Assembly: GCA_900095095.1 (NCBI GenBank)
Contig: FMBT01000305.1
Coordinates: forward strand, 434,001-498,000
DNA from: Fragilariopsis cylindrus CCMP1102
Lineage: Eukaryota; Bacillariophyta; Bacillariophyceae; Bacillariales; Bacillariaceae
DNA length: 64,000 bases
Direction: 5' to 3'
Translations under genes and position numbers: made by a program
Shown: piece by piece, positions 11,219 to 22,696 of the stretch
How the letters are laid out: each line of letters opens with the position of its first letter
Position numbering within the stretch: the first letter of the stretch is position 1
The notes under the pieces: generated by a model
Told to the model about the DNA's origin: nothing
The model's input: the letters and a program-made list of their open reading frames with translations, nothing else
The model's database searches: none

Positions 11219-12839
11219 ATGATTCTTCAATCTTCGTTATCATCACGACGGATATCATGGTCCATTTCGCTTTTTTCGGTAGTTCTACTTTGGGTAGGCG
11301 GAGCATCCGCGTTCGTCCCAATAACGACGACAACCGATTTTTCGTCGACAACTAGCCTTCGTCGGTCAATACAAGTACTACAGCAGCAGCCAATATTAAA
11401 TAATAATAAGAACCAACGACAACAACTCACCGTCGTCGGTAATAAAAAGAACAATAAGCGTTCCAATACACAACTCTATTTCATGGGATCGGATGGTGGT
11501 ATTTTAGGGATTGGAACACCAGAAATAGTAAGTAAAGCCTTTTCTATGCTGTTGATGTTTTTATTGTTCTTCCTAAGTCGAATGAATGGATGAATGATGG
11601 CCATAATATCAAGCATCACCATGTGGACTGATATTTGTCTTCGAATTAATTGTCTTCTTCTCACTTCTTTTGATCTTCTGAATCTCTCGTTCATTTCATT
11701 TTTTCCTATTATTATTATTATTATTATTATTTATTTATAAAGTTCACAATTTTATTGGTTGGATATTTTGTATTAGGACCATCCGATTTATTTAAATTAA
11801 CTAAGGAGGTTGGTAAATTCGTACAGAATGTACAATCATTTGCAACGGAAGCAACAAACACATTAGAAACAAGTATGGAAGATCAATTACAATTAGAAGA
11901 AATCCGTAAGGCACAACGTGAATTGAATGATGCATTTTCTTTTCGTCGTACAATCAATGTCGATAGAGAATCTGAAGCATTTTCTACAGATGTACTATCA
12001 CCGCGAGTAGGTCAGGAGTATGAGCCACCAACAACATCAGCATCGGATGCAGTAGCAGTAGCAGCCGAAGGAGTATCAGCAGCAGCATCAACAACAACAG
12101 CAGCAGCCGTAGCTCCAAAGAAGAAGAAAAGAATGCGAAGAATCAAAAAGAAAATACCTCCTGTTGTTGCTGATGAGGATATTGAACTTGCAAATGATAT
12201 TCCTTCCCTTTTGGAAATGCCGGATGATGTGGATAATGAGTATGAAGCAGCTGGAAAAAGGATGATGGAATCTCTTAAAAATCTAAGTGACGATGAGGAT
12301 GATGAAAAAAGTGATGCAGATGCAGATTGGGCCGCTAGAATTGAACGTCGTGATGAAAAAAGGGATGCTGAGGATGATGAAAAAAGTGATGCAGATGCAG
12401 AGGATTGGGCCGCACAAACTAGAAAGGAACGTCGTGAACGTTTGGAACAGTCTACTAGTAGTGCTGCTACAGAAGAATTTGATATGTCAGAACAAACACG
12501 ATTCCAACAACAACTTAGTGAGACTTGGAATGATCAAATTGTTGAAACACTGATAAATTGGAACCATTAGCACAAGTTATGGACCGGTTAGCATTACTTG
12601 AGGAAGAAAAAAATGCTGCAGATAAGCGACTAAAGGAGGAATTTAAATCACGTGAAGAGAATGAAGAAAATTTTTACATTGAAAAACGTAAATTATTAGA
12701 ACAGGCTGCAGCTGAGATACAAGTATCGGCGTATAGTAGTGACGTTAGCAATGTTGACGATGATAAAAATTCAACGACAGAATCGGTAGCATCAGCATCA
12801 GCATCGACAGCAACTGAAATTGGTACCACAAAAATTTAA
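11219..12839 (+). CDS. Plastid twin-arginine translocase subunit, TatB/Hcf106-like
   Basis: Exons are 11219-11527 and 11743-12839, joined in phase. The precursor starts with a hydrophobic signal peptide ending GGASAFVP, the classic diatom ASAFAP plastid cleavage motif. A Ser/Gln-rich transit region follows. Then comes GIGTPEI-FTILLVGYFVLGPSD, the single membrane helix and Gly-Pro hinge of TatA/TatB proteins, and an amphipathic helix (KEVGKFVQNVQSF). Hcf106/TatB binds twin-arginine precursors with TatC at the thylakoid. The rest is a long acidic tail with an internal duplication (DDEKSDADA occurs twice, near 12295 and 12375) and a coiled coil at the end. The frame breaks near 12550; the downstream frame (LDKLEPLAQVMDRLALLEEE) is clearly the same protein, consistent with one missing G. 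TatA/Tha4 is possible, but the long tail favours the TatB side. Confidence 0.8.
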
Positions 12840-14246
12840 CATTATTCGTCTTCATTAGGTAATCTAAACCTTAAAAATGTTGAAGTGTAACAGAACAGAC
12901 TTAAACAATAATACTGCATTGCTATCACCCAACACGTACTGTAGTAGGCAATATGCTAGAAAAACTTTAGTAGTAGAAGTAGGACAAAACAGTAGTGTCA
13001 ATAGAAGGTTTTTTTTGTGTATTATTATGGTATGTTTGATATTGCGTGAATGCATGATGCTGTTTTAATGAGTATATGACTGGTATGTTTGGAGAAAAAC
13101 ATGTATATATAAGCAGCAAAGAATACAGGGACTTCTACTCAATTTTAGCTAAAACTAAAAGTATACAATCTTTGTAACAGTCTGTGTGGTTTATTTGAGA
13201 TATAAGAGTCCTTTTGATTTGCTAGAGACTAATATTACTGTTTTGATTAGGCTGCATAAAAATAAGGTAGAATAATTATAATTAAATAATGTTACTTATT
13301 GTTAATGTTCTTCTACTATTACTACTTGTACCACTACTAATGGACTCGAACTTTCAAGCTATTTCTTGGAACTGATACACAGTTTATCATAGACATTTCC
13401 CATCAATTTATCTTCTGTACACTAAAACCATTCTCCACAGTAAAAATAGTGTCCAATCAGGCAATGTGGAGGTGGCAGTAGTACTATGCGTGGTAGTTGG
13501 GTACATGACAGTAACTTGGTGGTGTGATGCTGGCTGATGTTTCTGTTGCTGTCAAATAAACACCACATACATCAGTCAGTGATTGATGACATTTGTAGTG
13601 GATCATAATATTCACATATGATGTTATTGTGTAGGATGTAGGATGAGGAATGGATGTTGTGTGGTGTTGCTTCATACAGCTTCTTCATCCGTGTAGATTT
13701 CTTGCTATAAGTGCTTTAGGGGCTTAGATCTGATTATATTATCTTATTGGAGTCGCGAATTTATGTTGATGTCCTTTTCGCTAATTTCTATTTCTTGACA
13801 GCACTCCATTTCCTTTTCCATTTTGTTGAATACACATGCCTCTATTAACAGACCCATTATCGATGGCAGAGAGAAAAGAAGAGAATAAGATAAGGAGAAC
13901 AAAAAACACGAAAGCTAACAAGTGGCCAATCTCTTAAGAACTGTGTAACACGACGTACAACTTCCGTTATATTTTAAAACTGCACAACAAGAGCAACAAT
14001 CCATAAAAATATCTAAAGATGGAATATTATTTTCCCTCGTCCTTTTATGAATTATACAGGCAGTATTCATCGTCGTCAATACCAATCGCGACACATACGC
14101 ATGCGCTTGCATTGTTTGTTTGTACCTATCTGTACGTTTCTATCGATCAAAAGATCGGTGGCAGCAGCATCTGCTGGAGCAGTAGGTACTGTAAAAAATG
14201 ATAATATCAACAATAGTACCAACGAATCTAAATCGTCAACATCAAG
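12840..14246. other. Long gap with no convincing gene
   Basis: About 1.4 kb of AT-rich DNA. The short open frames look random, and I see no tRNA, snRNA or transposon signature. Its last ~150 bases may hold the true start of the downstream CRAL-TRIO gene: an ATG at 14101 opens a hydrophobic, Ala-rich leader in another frame. Confidence 0.5.
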
Positions 14247-15180
14247 ATGTCGCACAGCTGCAGCAGTAGGAGGAAATCACAATCACAAGAGACAGCATTC
14301 TTGATAGCAAGAGCAGTGATGACACGACGACGAGACATGACGATGACATTACTGTTATTATCACAAATAGAAAAGGATGAATCACTCCAACAACAATCGG
14401 GATCAAGTACAAGTACAAGTAGAACTAAAAGTACTCTTGCTGAACGACGAAGATTTTTGATAGCCAATAAAAATAATTTGAACGGAACGATACAGCAATT
14501 AAGATCGTATATTGAATGGAAAAATAATCATATCGATAAGAAAGTTCAAATCAAATCAACGGGAGATAAAGATTATGATATATGGGTTGAATCGTCATTG
14601 ACGGCAATGAAAATTTGTGATGGTGAAGTTGAAAATATTGTTCTACCAAGAATAATTCGAACACATTCAATTCAAATTCAAACAGTGAACAGCATTATAT
14701 CGATCGTGATGGATATAGAACATTTTGCGTTACACCTGCATTAATGGATAATAACTTAGCAAAAGGATCAACGTATACACAAGCGGTTGCAATTTATTTA
14801 GATCGGTGCTTAGATCCATCTGAAAATGAGATGATAACAATTTTATTTGATTGTCGAGCCGGTACAGGTTGGTCTAATAATCATGTAATGAAGTTAATAC
14901 CATTTTTGAAACATTTTTTAAAGGTATTACCACCATTAGTTCCAGAACGATTACAAAAGGCGATAGTATATCCAGTACCGTATACGTTTATGTATATATG
15001 GTCAATGTTATCTAAAGGTTTGGATCCTACTACCAGTAAGAGAGTATGTATACTGTACGGACAGTGTAAAATTATAGCTCCACCACCTTCAGAACAAATG
15101 AAATTACATTTGTATGAAGATCATATGGAAGAATTAGAATCATCAAGGATTGCTGGTTTTAAATTTGAAATAATAATTTA
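14247..15180 (+). CDS. Sec14-like CRAL-TRIO domain lipid-binding protein, frame interrupted
   Basis: The N-terminal ~100 residues resemble a CRAL-TRIO-N helix region (ERRRFLIANKNN). The Sec14 lipid-binding domain follows: ILFDCRAGTGWSNN, KLIPFLKHFLKVLPPLVPER and VYPVPYTFMYIWSM, closing with EELESSRIAGF. Such proteins bind and exchange phosphatidylinositol and other lipids between membranes. The frame changes once near 14665-14680, inside an Asn/Ser-rich linker; both sides are clearly one protein and the shift fits one missing base. The start is uncertain: the in-frame ATG at 14247 is used, but an upstream ATG at 14101 gives a hydrophobic leader if another frame break is allowed. The 3' end is also approximate. 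Similarity ends near 15170, and reading through to the next stop would overlap the antisense gene. Confidence 0.68.
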
Positions 15181-15249
15181 CAAACAAACGAACAAAGTAG
15201 TATGTCTATTACTTTATTTGAAAGTCCTTCTACTTTATTGCAGTCGCAT

Positions 15250-17083
15250 TTATTTGGCATTATCATTACTGCTCCCGCTCTTTCTTTGTTTCGTATCTTG
15301 TATCAGTGTAGGTAATAAATGTGTAGGGAATGGTTTAGAAACAATTCTTCCCCTTTTAGCTATGTTTAACTTCCATAAGTCTTGTACAGACATTTCTACC
15401 TTTGATCGTATCGAATCAGCAAGATCTCTTGTTAGTGGTATACTTTCACCACTATAATTTATAAGAAATATAGCCAATGTAACTTCTTCTGGTATGTTGT
15501 TATTGATGTTTTTGGACTGATAGGTATACGGTGATACTATTTCTCGTGCAACAACATCCATTCGGATCCCTTCCGGGACGAATTCTTTTATTAAATTATA
15601 AACAGCGTCTCCATCAACAATTTGATTCCGCGATGGGATTCTCGTTGGATCATTACTGTTACTAGTATCAAGTTGCTGTTGCTGTTGTTCTTCTTTTTCT
15701 TTGACGTCATTTTCATTTTCGTTTGGTATTACAATTCGCAATTCAGTACGGCAACTTATTTGTAAATTTGTATCTATAGGACAAAGTATTTTATTTTTGT
15801 TTCTTCTTGGAAAAGAAAAATGATACCGTTGTCCTATACCATCCTTAATCCATGGTTTGTCCTTACCTCTATGAGAAGTTTGTGTATATATTGGATTATA
15901 GGGTAGTAACTTTCGACAGATTAGACCATGTTCTGCCGCATATACAGCAACTAACCAACTTTGTTTCCATTTCTCGACTATAAAACATTTAATTTAAACG
16001 CAAAGTGAAAGTGAATAAGATCGAAAATGATTGTAAGAAAAGAATCCATTGAATATCAATACTATAAGTAATAACGTGAGTACTGACTGTACGTACCATT
16101 TGATGCAGGAAATCCTCCTTGTCCTTCACAGAGTGAAATAATGATCTCACTAATATTATCGCTATCAACATCATCATCATCATCATCTTCTTCTTCTTTC
16201 TCATTCTGATTATTCAAAACTTTGCTGGCACTCCTTAAAAATTCATCTAATAATTGTCGATTCCTTTTTGCATTCGTTTTTCCTGACCAATGTGGAAAAT
16301 TAAATTCAATCGTTTGAAATCTAATAGCGTTATTGATGTTGTTGCTGTTGTTGGTATTGCCATTGGTGTTTGTAGTTAGGCATGTATAGTCGCATCAGTA
16401 CTTTTAGTAGTTGCAGTAGAAAAATCATATTCTTCCAATCGAGTAGCATCTACCCCAAATAGTACCTGATGCTGTGATGAGGATGATGATGATGATGATG
16501 ATGTTGTGTCACGTTCTTTTTTGTTGTTGTTGGGATGATGACTACAATGAGATAATATATCTTCTTTGTTTTTCTTTGATCGTTCGTAAATACGATGATG
16601 ATCATTTTCTTCTTCTAATACTGTTGCAAAAAGTTGAATATCTTTATTTGCTAATTCTTCAGCAATCGTTGAACTATATGATAAGTCCCCATCTCCAACA
16701 ACTAACCAATTATGTCTGTGGTGTTGCTATCGTTATCGTTATCGTTCCTGTTTCGATTATGCGTGTTTTTCATCGTCATCGTCATCATCGTCATTGGGTT
16801 GTTTATGATCGACCGAAGAGAACAAACGAGCAGTCGTACTTCTTCTCCCAAAAATCCTATTAGTAGAAAATGATGTACCGGGCCTGACAGGTTGATGGAG
16901 ATATGAAATCTTACTCCTACGAGCAGTGTTTCTTGTACTGACAATAGAGGATGATGACGAAAACGACGACGTTTTAATTGTCGAAATCAGTTCGCAACTC
17001 TGATGATGTTGATTTCGAGGAAATGCAAGTAAGAATTTTGTGATTGCTCTCATCGGCGTAATGACGCTAAGGAAGGACTTCAT
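15250..17083 (-). CDS. BMT5-like (DUF2431) methyltransferase with ferredoxin-fold C-terminal domain, frame interrupted
   Basis: NWLVVGDGDLSYSSTIAEEL (near 16710) is the glycine-rich start of the BMT5-like Rossmann domain (25S rRNA uridine-N3 methyltransferase family). VLFGVDATRLEEYDF and IEFNFPHWSGK (near 16300) are its later conserved blocks. The C-terminal ~100 residues (SPYTYQS, FLINYSGESIPLTRDLADSI, KRGRIV) look like a ferredoxin-fold anticodon-binding (FDX-ACB) domain. Animal FDXACB1 has the same two-domain order. A clear intron lies at 15978-16096. Frame breaks are seen near 16.76, 16.71 and 16.38 kb, each between conserved or continuous stretches. The N-terminus (MKSFLSVITPMRAITKFLLA) is basic and hydrophobic, so mitochondrial or plastid targeting is possible. 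It is convergent with the CRAL-TRIO gene. Confidence 0.68.
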
Positions 17084-17513
17084 GCTTTATATACAACAAA
17101 GAGGATCACAATCATAGACCACTTCGGTAAGTTATAGGTACAGATCGTCGATCGGATGATGTTGTTGTTGTTGGTTTGTTGTTTTTGTTGGGTGTTATTG
17201 ATTGCGGTGACAGGAACAATCAAGAATCTCAGTTCCATCAATCAAATAATCATCAACGAATAAAAAAATTCATTGGCATCCGTAACTGAAAATGCGTGTG
17301 ACGTCATCGATCAAAGTATTTTTATTTTTTAATGAGAAAGGGATGCTTTATCATGCTTTCAGCTTGCTAATAATTGATAGTAATCTTGCCACAAAACAGC
17401 ATCAGCCAACAAACCAAACACTTGATACTATCACTACACTGTAGTAGTAGACTTTGTCTGTTCATATCTTGGGATTGTGACCCATACTAAGAGAATGATA
17501 ATGACAAATTTTA
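17084..17513. promoter_or_regulatory. Divergent promoter region with a perfect CRE palindrome
   Basis: Head-to-head gap between the BMT5-like gene and the unknown gene at 17.5 kb. At 17299-17306 it holds a perfect TGACGTCA, the bZIP/CRE consensus. Such sites mediate CO2/cAMP responses in diatom promoters. One 8-mer is weak evidence; the intergenic position is what makes it notable. Confidence 0.45.
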
Positions 17514-18984
17514 ATGGCGGCTTGTCTATGTCGAACTTCGATGGGATTCGTCTCTCCTCGGCAATTACAAGTAGTCGGCAAACAGTCCGGTATTGGCTTC
17601 GGCTTCGGCTTCGACCTCACGGTATGGTGCCATCACCATTGGATCTACTACTACTACTACTACTACTACTAGATTATTTTCTGCTTCAAATAGCAACGGA
17701 ATTGATACTAATAATTTAGGAATTTCTCGATTGGAAACATTACAAACCATGTTATCATCTCATGGTGCTCCTGGATCGATTGGTTGTTCATTACCCGATG
17801 GTGATTTAGAACCCATTAATTTCTCATCTATGGGGAGCAGCGAAAATAGCAAAGACGACGAAGAACCGGAACTTATCACAACTATGACGAGTGCCGATTT
17901 GAACCGCTGATGAATATACCAATCTTCATCCACATTTGTATCCATTAGCAAAATCAAAATCAACAGGAAATTTTATTTGTGCATTGCGACGTGCATTTGC
18001 TGATGATAATTCTGACATGTATGAAAGTTCATCGAATACACCATGGCCGATTGTAGAAGCAAAACTTGGCGGACCGGGAATGAGACTATTAGCATTAAAT
18101 AGTGAACATTATATGAGACGAATAGTTTGTGAATGTGATTTTAATGGTGAACGTAAAGAATTAATTGAATATTATAATAAAGATTTAGGAAAAGATATCA
18201 TCAAAGATGAAGCTTTAGACCGCCCATACGAGGAAGGTGCCGTTGAACAATTGGGGTATGTGACAAAGAAAACTATAAGCATAACAACAACAACAACAAC
18301 TAGAGGTTTTCGTTCTTTTTATTTTGATGTAACCAACTCTAACAATGTTTACTGATCTTAATTGCTACTTTTTCCCTGTTTATCTATGTCTTCCCTACTT
18401 AATGCAGTTACGGAGTGGACAAATTTGTCCTTTTAAGAGTCGGTCCATTCCCAGATATATATAGAACTTTGGCACTAGCTCATGCCGAACGGAAGGATGA
18501 ATCATCTGCACTTATTGCTGCAGAAGCAGCCAATGGTAAAATTTCTGGATTTGCATCACCGTTCCTATTTTATTCTACGTTATTAAATTCCTTTCCTAAT
18601 CGATCAGAGGAATCAAGAGATGCAGCACGGGTGTGTTTACGGATGCCATTACCGAGTATTGGACTTACTATTAATGAATTCCGTGATGCGGCCATATTAG
18701 GTCAAATTGCAAATGAAAATGATACCGATGAAGAAGTTTTTGCTAAATTACAAATGATGTATGAAAAATTCAGAGAGCATGAAAATCAAGAAGATCCACG
18801 TAGTATGGTCGGTGGGAATAATGACATGACACCTGAACAAAAGGCAATAAATGAAGCAAACTATTTAATTGATAGTACCGCCTTAACAGGTTCTGATTGG
18901 AGTAAAATCCGTCCTAAACTTGCTGAAATATACAGCTCCGTTGGACGGGACGACATTGCTAGTTTTGTCTTTCCAATAAAATAG
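17514..18984 (+). CDS. Conserved protein of unknown function, possibly organelle-targeted
   Basis: Two exons are supported, ending at 18255 and resuming at 18408, in phase (GAVEQLG-YGVDKF). I recognise no named domain. The sequence has high complexity and looks conserved: CSLPDGDLEPINFSS, LHPHLYPLAKSKSTGNFICA, LGGPGMRLLALNSEHYMRR, then a helical second exon (VLLRVGPFPDIYRTLALAHA, SSALIAAEAANGKISGFASP). The repeated short helices could be a TPR-like solenoid. The first ~60 residues are Ser/Thr/Ala-rich, as in transit peptides. The frame changes near 17905 between two clearly coding stretches, and the N-terminal exon start is unsettled: the ATG at 17514 is in a different frame from the main body, so another break or a small intron near 17580-17600 is needed. 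The function is unknown. Confidence 0.6.
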
Positions 18985-19145
18985 ATTAAATATTAAATTG
19001 AATATACGCGCCAATAGTATTAACCATCTCTTTTAGACAGTTTTTTCATTTCTTCTGTTTAATGAATGCTTCGCAGGTGGAGCTTTTAGTTGCACAAAAC
19101 TTAAAGGAAGCTAGCTGGCGGTGGACAACTTCTTATTTCAGGCAA

Positions 19146-21071
19146 TCATGGTTCCCCCTTTTTGCCCCATATTGTTAGGAATCGTCGAGTTAATGCTATC
19201 GTTGCTCCGCATACAACAGCAACTCCAGCAGTCGCAAAAGCAGTCCCAGCATTGTACCTTCGATAGATTGCTCCAGAAATAATGGGCGTCACGATTCTTG
19301 CTAGAGTATTAATGAACCCATCCAATCCTAGGATGAACCCACGTCTATGGGATGGAACACACCTTAATAGCATCGTCGGGATTGTTGGACCATACAAGGA
19401 AACGCCTACGAAATATATTGCAGCCATTGCAGCTAAGATTGCAAAGCTTGGTTGGATAAGAATAGATCCGGATGCAGCCAGTCCCAATAATAAAAGACTT
19501 GATCCCGTTAGAGTCAACCCACTAGCGCATGTCAATACAGGTCCTATTGATTTCAAAATTTTAGTTGACATTGTTGTAGATACGAGAAACTTATACAGGC
19601 AAGACACGTAAATAACAAACCAATATCCTTTGTAACGATACCTTGATTCCTTAGAAAGGCGGAAAAGAATCTATTTATATGATTCGATTCGGTTGTCAAT
19701 GGATGGAGAAGGGTATGGTGTAATAACGTGGTATAGCAAAAATAGATAAAAATGAGGTCCAGAGCTGTATAACTGCAGTCAATACAATGGTTCTTCACGT
19801 CACCAAGATACTTACGCATGAAATGTTGAATCACCGACATTGAAGAAAAAAGAAACGAGACAAACAGATGCAACCCCCGACCATAGGCTTCGACCAAGTG
19901 GACAAGAGATCAACTCCTCTTCGTCTTCTCCCTTTTCTACAGCAGCAATCTCGTCGTCGTAGTTGTCTTTTTTTTCTTGCTTCTGCTCGGATGTTTTATT
20001 CCTGTAGAAACTACTTTCTTTTACCAAAACTCTGGCAATAATTGAAGCCAGCATCGATGCCGCAGCTGAAATGGCAATAACGAACGCTAATGATCCAGAT
20101 GTATCAAGTAAATCAGCCTTGCTCAGTCCTGTGGAAGCTCCGATCATCTTTCGGCGGAATTCAAAAAGCAAACCACCTGCAGCTGGTCCCATAATGAAAG
20201 CTAATGTAGCAGAAGCATCTTTTAGACTTAAATAACGAGGTAATTTTCCGTCTTTAGCACCAATATCAGCGAGGTACGCCTTAGAGACAGGACTACTTCC
20301 CGCAAAAAAACCAGTTAACGTCCTTGTCAACAAAAATTGGGTCAGAGTTCCACCTCCTAGTATTACTAAAGCTTGTGCCATTAATCCAAGACCACTACCA
20401 AGTAGCGAAAATGATAAAACATTTCTTCGTCCTACTTTGTCAGAGAGATTGGGCCAAATAAAAATACCAACCATCATACCTAGAGGATACGCAGATGTTA
20501 AAGCACCAAATAAACTACCAACTTCCAATTGAAAGTGCTTGCCTAGCGCTGGCGTTAATGGTCCCGAAACCATAGTAAACCCTAGAAGAGATAGAAAGGA
20601 AGCAGTTAGAACCCCAAAAACCGAACGATTCCTAGGATCTTTTCCCCACAAATTGTTGAAGGACAACAATGATGATGATGATGATGATCCTCCGCGGCTT
20701 TTTAAATCGTCGTCATTGTTATCTCCATCCTCATCACTACTACTACTACTACTACTACTGGAAGATATTTTCATAACATCTAATTCTTGCACTCGTGCTC
20801 CTCGACGACGAGGACCTGGTGATATTATTCGTGTTTCCTGTCGCATTCTATTTTTATTCGTTTGTTTATCTATTGAAAAAAATTGAGGTGACGATGATGA
20901 AAAAGAGAGTTGATTCGCCCGAGAATAATAACTGTTATTATTCTTCGTCGTCGATGTCGTTGTCGTTGTCCTCGTCGTCGTAAAAGCAGACGATTCGTTC
21001 TGCTGACTTGACAAGTTGATAACAATTATCGAAAGAATAACAATGTTATAAATTCTAGTTGAGTAAGACAT
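19146..21071 (-). CDS. Major facilitator superfamily transporter, probably plastid envelope or endomembrane
   Basis: Exons are 21071-19816 and 19641-19146 (intron 174 nt, in phase); 583 residues, no frame break. The start at 21071 gives a signal-peptide-like helix (IYNIVILSIIVINLSS) ending SSAFTTTR, an ASAFAP-like plastid motif, then a Ser-rich linker with an (SSS)n run. Twelve-helix MFS core features follow: MVSGPLTPALGKHF, then the loop 2-3 signature WPNLSDKVGRRNV (consensus G-x3-D-x-x-G-R-R), a charged central loop, and RCVPSHRRGFILGLDG in the second half. The core resembles the TetA-like/multidrug efflux group, but the substrate cannot be read from sequence. An upstream ATG at 21197 is in frame but would bury the signal peptide. 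Similar plastid-directed MFS proteins are common in diatoms. Confidence 0.8.
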
Positions 21072-22696
21072 CGTTGCCTTTTTCTCTTCTTCTTGTTCTT
21101 CTCTTTTTCGCTGCCAACAACTTTTATAATAAGATGTTGTGTGCGATTCCTTCCCATAACTCTTCGTCCGATCGAGGTAGGTGTCATAAAGCAACAAGGA
21201 ACAAGGTTTGAAATAGGCCTAATAAGAGCAACACGTCGAAAAGATACATTTCAAAAATTCTTCGCTCGTGGCGCGCGCGTGAGAACCATTTGGGGTTGTT
21301 GATTTAGGGGATTAAAAATAAGCTCTGTCTTATCCTCCCTTTTAAGGTGGAATGGCAAGACGTCTCGATCTCTTTCCATCCTCTCATCAATCGACAGCCA
21401 CTTTTTGCTTTTTGTTTCCTCGGATTTTGATATGCACAAATAATGTAAAAATCATAACTCAAGAGGTATGATAAACAATTTACCGTGACAGGATGAAGTA
21501 ATCACGCACCTTCAAGACGTTGAACAAATCAAACCGAGAAAGTGAATATTTCGAAACGAACAACGAGCTTCGTTCGCTTTCGAAATGTTTACATTGCTCG
21601 TGAAAATGCTCGCCATTGAATGTAGCAGCTTAGCAGCTTGTTTGTTGTTGAGGAAATCGGTTCGTTTTTCTTGGTAAAAATGTAAGTACGGTAAACCCGA
21701 TTCTTTTTGTTTGTTTGTTTGTTTGTTTGTTTTGTTTATTCTTCACTCGACCATTACTAGGCCTTCGTCAGTTTTTTCTCTGTGGACAGAAAGTTTTCCA
21801 ATCGGTTCGTACAGCATTCCAACTCGTCGTACTATAACAATGCAGACAATGCGTTTGTTCACGACGGGGATGGCTCCTTTTTGCTCCCATTTATTATAAG
21901 AGTGCAATGTATTATGTTTCATTTTTCCTGCACTCTTTTGGGAGGTTCGAGGAGCGACATTTTTTCCTCCATACTTTAAGTATTATTTGATATAAAATCT
22001 TACTTGTCTTTTTCTCCTTCTTTTCCTACGGGCATTTGTCTCGTTTTTCATGTTGGCGTAGTTATTTTTGCTACGTATTGAATCAATGTGTGCTTCACTG
22101 ATTTTTTTACATATGTCGTTAAAGTCATTCTACGGCAAACAATGACAATGACGGGTCTTTAATCTTATCGCAATAATCACGCCTGATGTTCCTGCCTACT
22201 GTAACTACGTCGTTGGATGATGATTTCGTGCGAATCGCGTTCACTCGATGTAGTTCTTCGTGGTGGGGATTATCCTCATATGATAATCTTACAAGAAACA
22301 AGAAGAACTGCACTAAGATGATTGGAGTTTATAACACCCCCCTGTGACGTGTGCTTTACGATTATTGACGCAATTATAAGGGCATAGCTGCCATCAACAT
22401 GAGTCGTAACACCCATCAACGACAATGTTATTTTGGTTTGACGCTAAAGGAGTGAAACTATTCAATCATAGACTAGTGGTTAAACAGATGATTATAGTAT
22501 AAATAAAAAATGATACTAAATATGAATATGTTAGTACATAGTTAGGATAGGAGGGTTTTTTGAATATCCTCATAGGCTAGTTTAAACAAAAGATTATAAT
22601 ATAGAATAATATTTAAATATATAGTTAAGATAGGAGGGTTTTTTGAAATCCTCACGGGTACCAAACCAAGTAGAAAGCAACAACAAAATGCCCTTT
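21072..22696. other. Long gap between MFS and LPA1-like genes
   Basis: About 1.6 kb. It contains a 14-15 bp inverted repeat at 21548-21586, a (TTTG)n tract near 21706-21733, and a diverged tandem repeat at 22471-22660. No protein or RNA gene is recognised. The first few hundred bases should hold the MFS promoter. Confidence 0.5.
22471..22660. repeat. Diverged tandem repeat, two copies of about 85-100 bp
   Basis: Two adjacent copies share the order CTAGT...TTAAACA...GATTATA, an AT-rich middle, then GATAGGAGGGTTTTTTGAA and ATCCTCA. The well-conserved cores are at about 22544-22573 and 22628-22656. The AT-rich middles have diverged. The repeat lies just downstream of the 3' end of the LPA1-like gene. 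Confidence 0.75.

Noticed and set aside
6914-12570. Programmed ribosomal frameshifting as an explanation of the frame breaks.
   Set aside because: The breaks occur at unrelated sequences, several per gene and in unrelated families, with no shared slippery site. Base loss in the consensus is simpler.
15181-15457. Read-through extension of the CRAL-TRIO frame to the stop at 15457.
   Set aside because: The extra residues are AT-biased with no family similarity and overlap the well-supported antisense ferredoxin-fold domain.
22125-22313. Small minus-strand frame in the 21-22.7 kb gap.
   Set aside because: No conserved motif, no splice-linked partner, and a length expected by chance.
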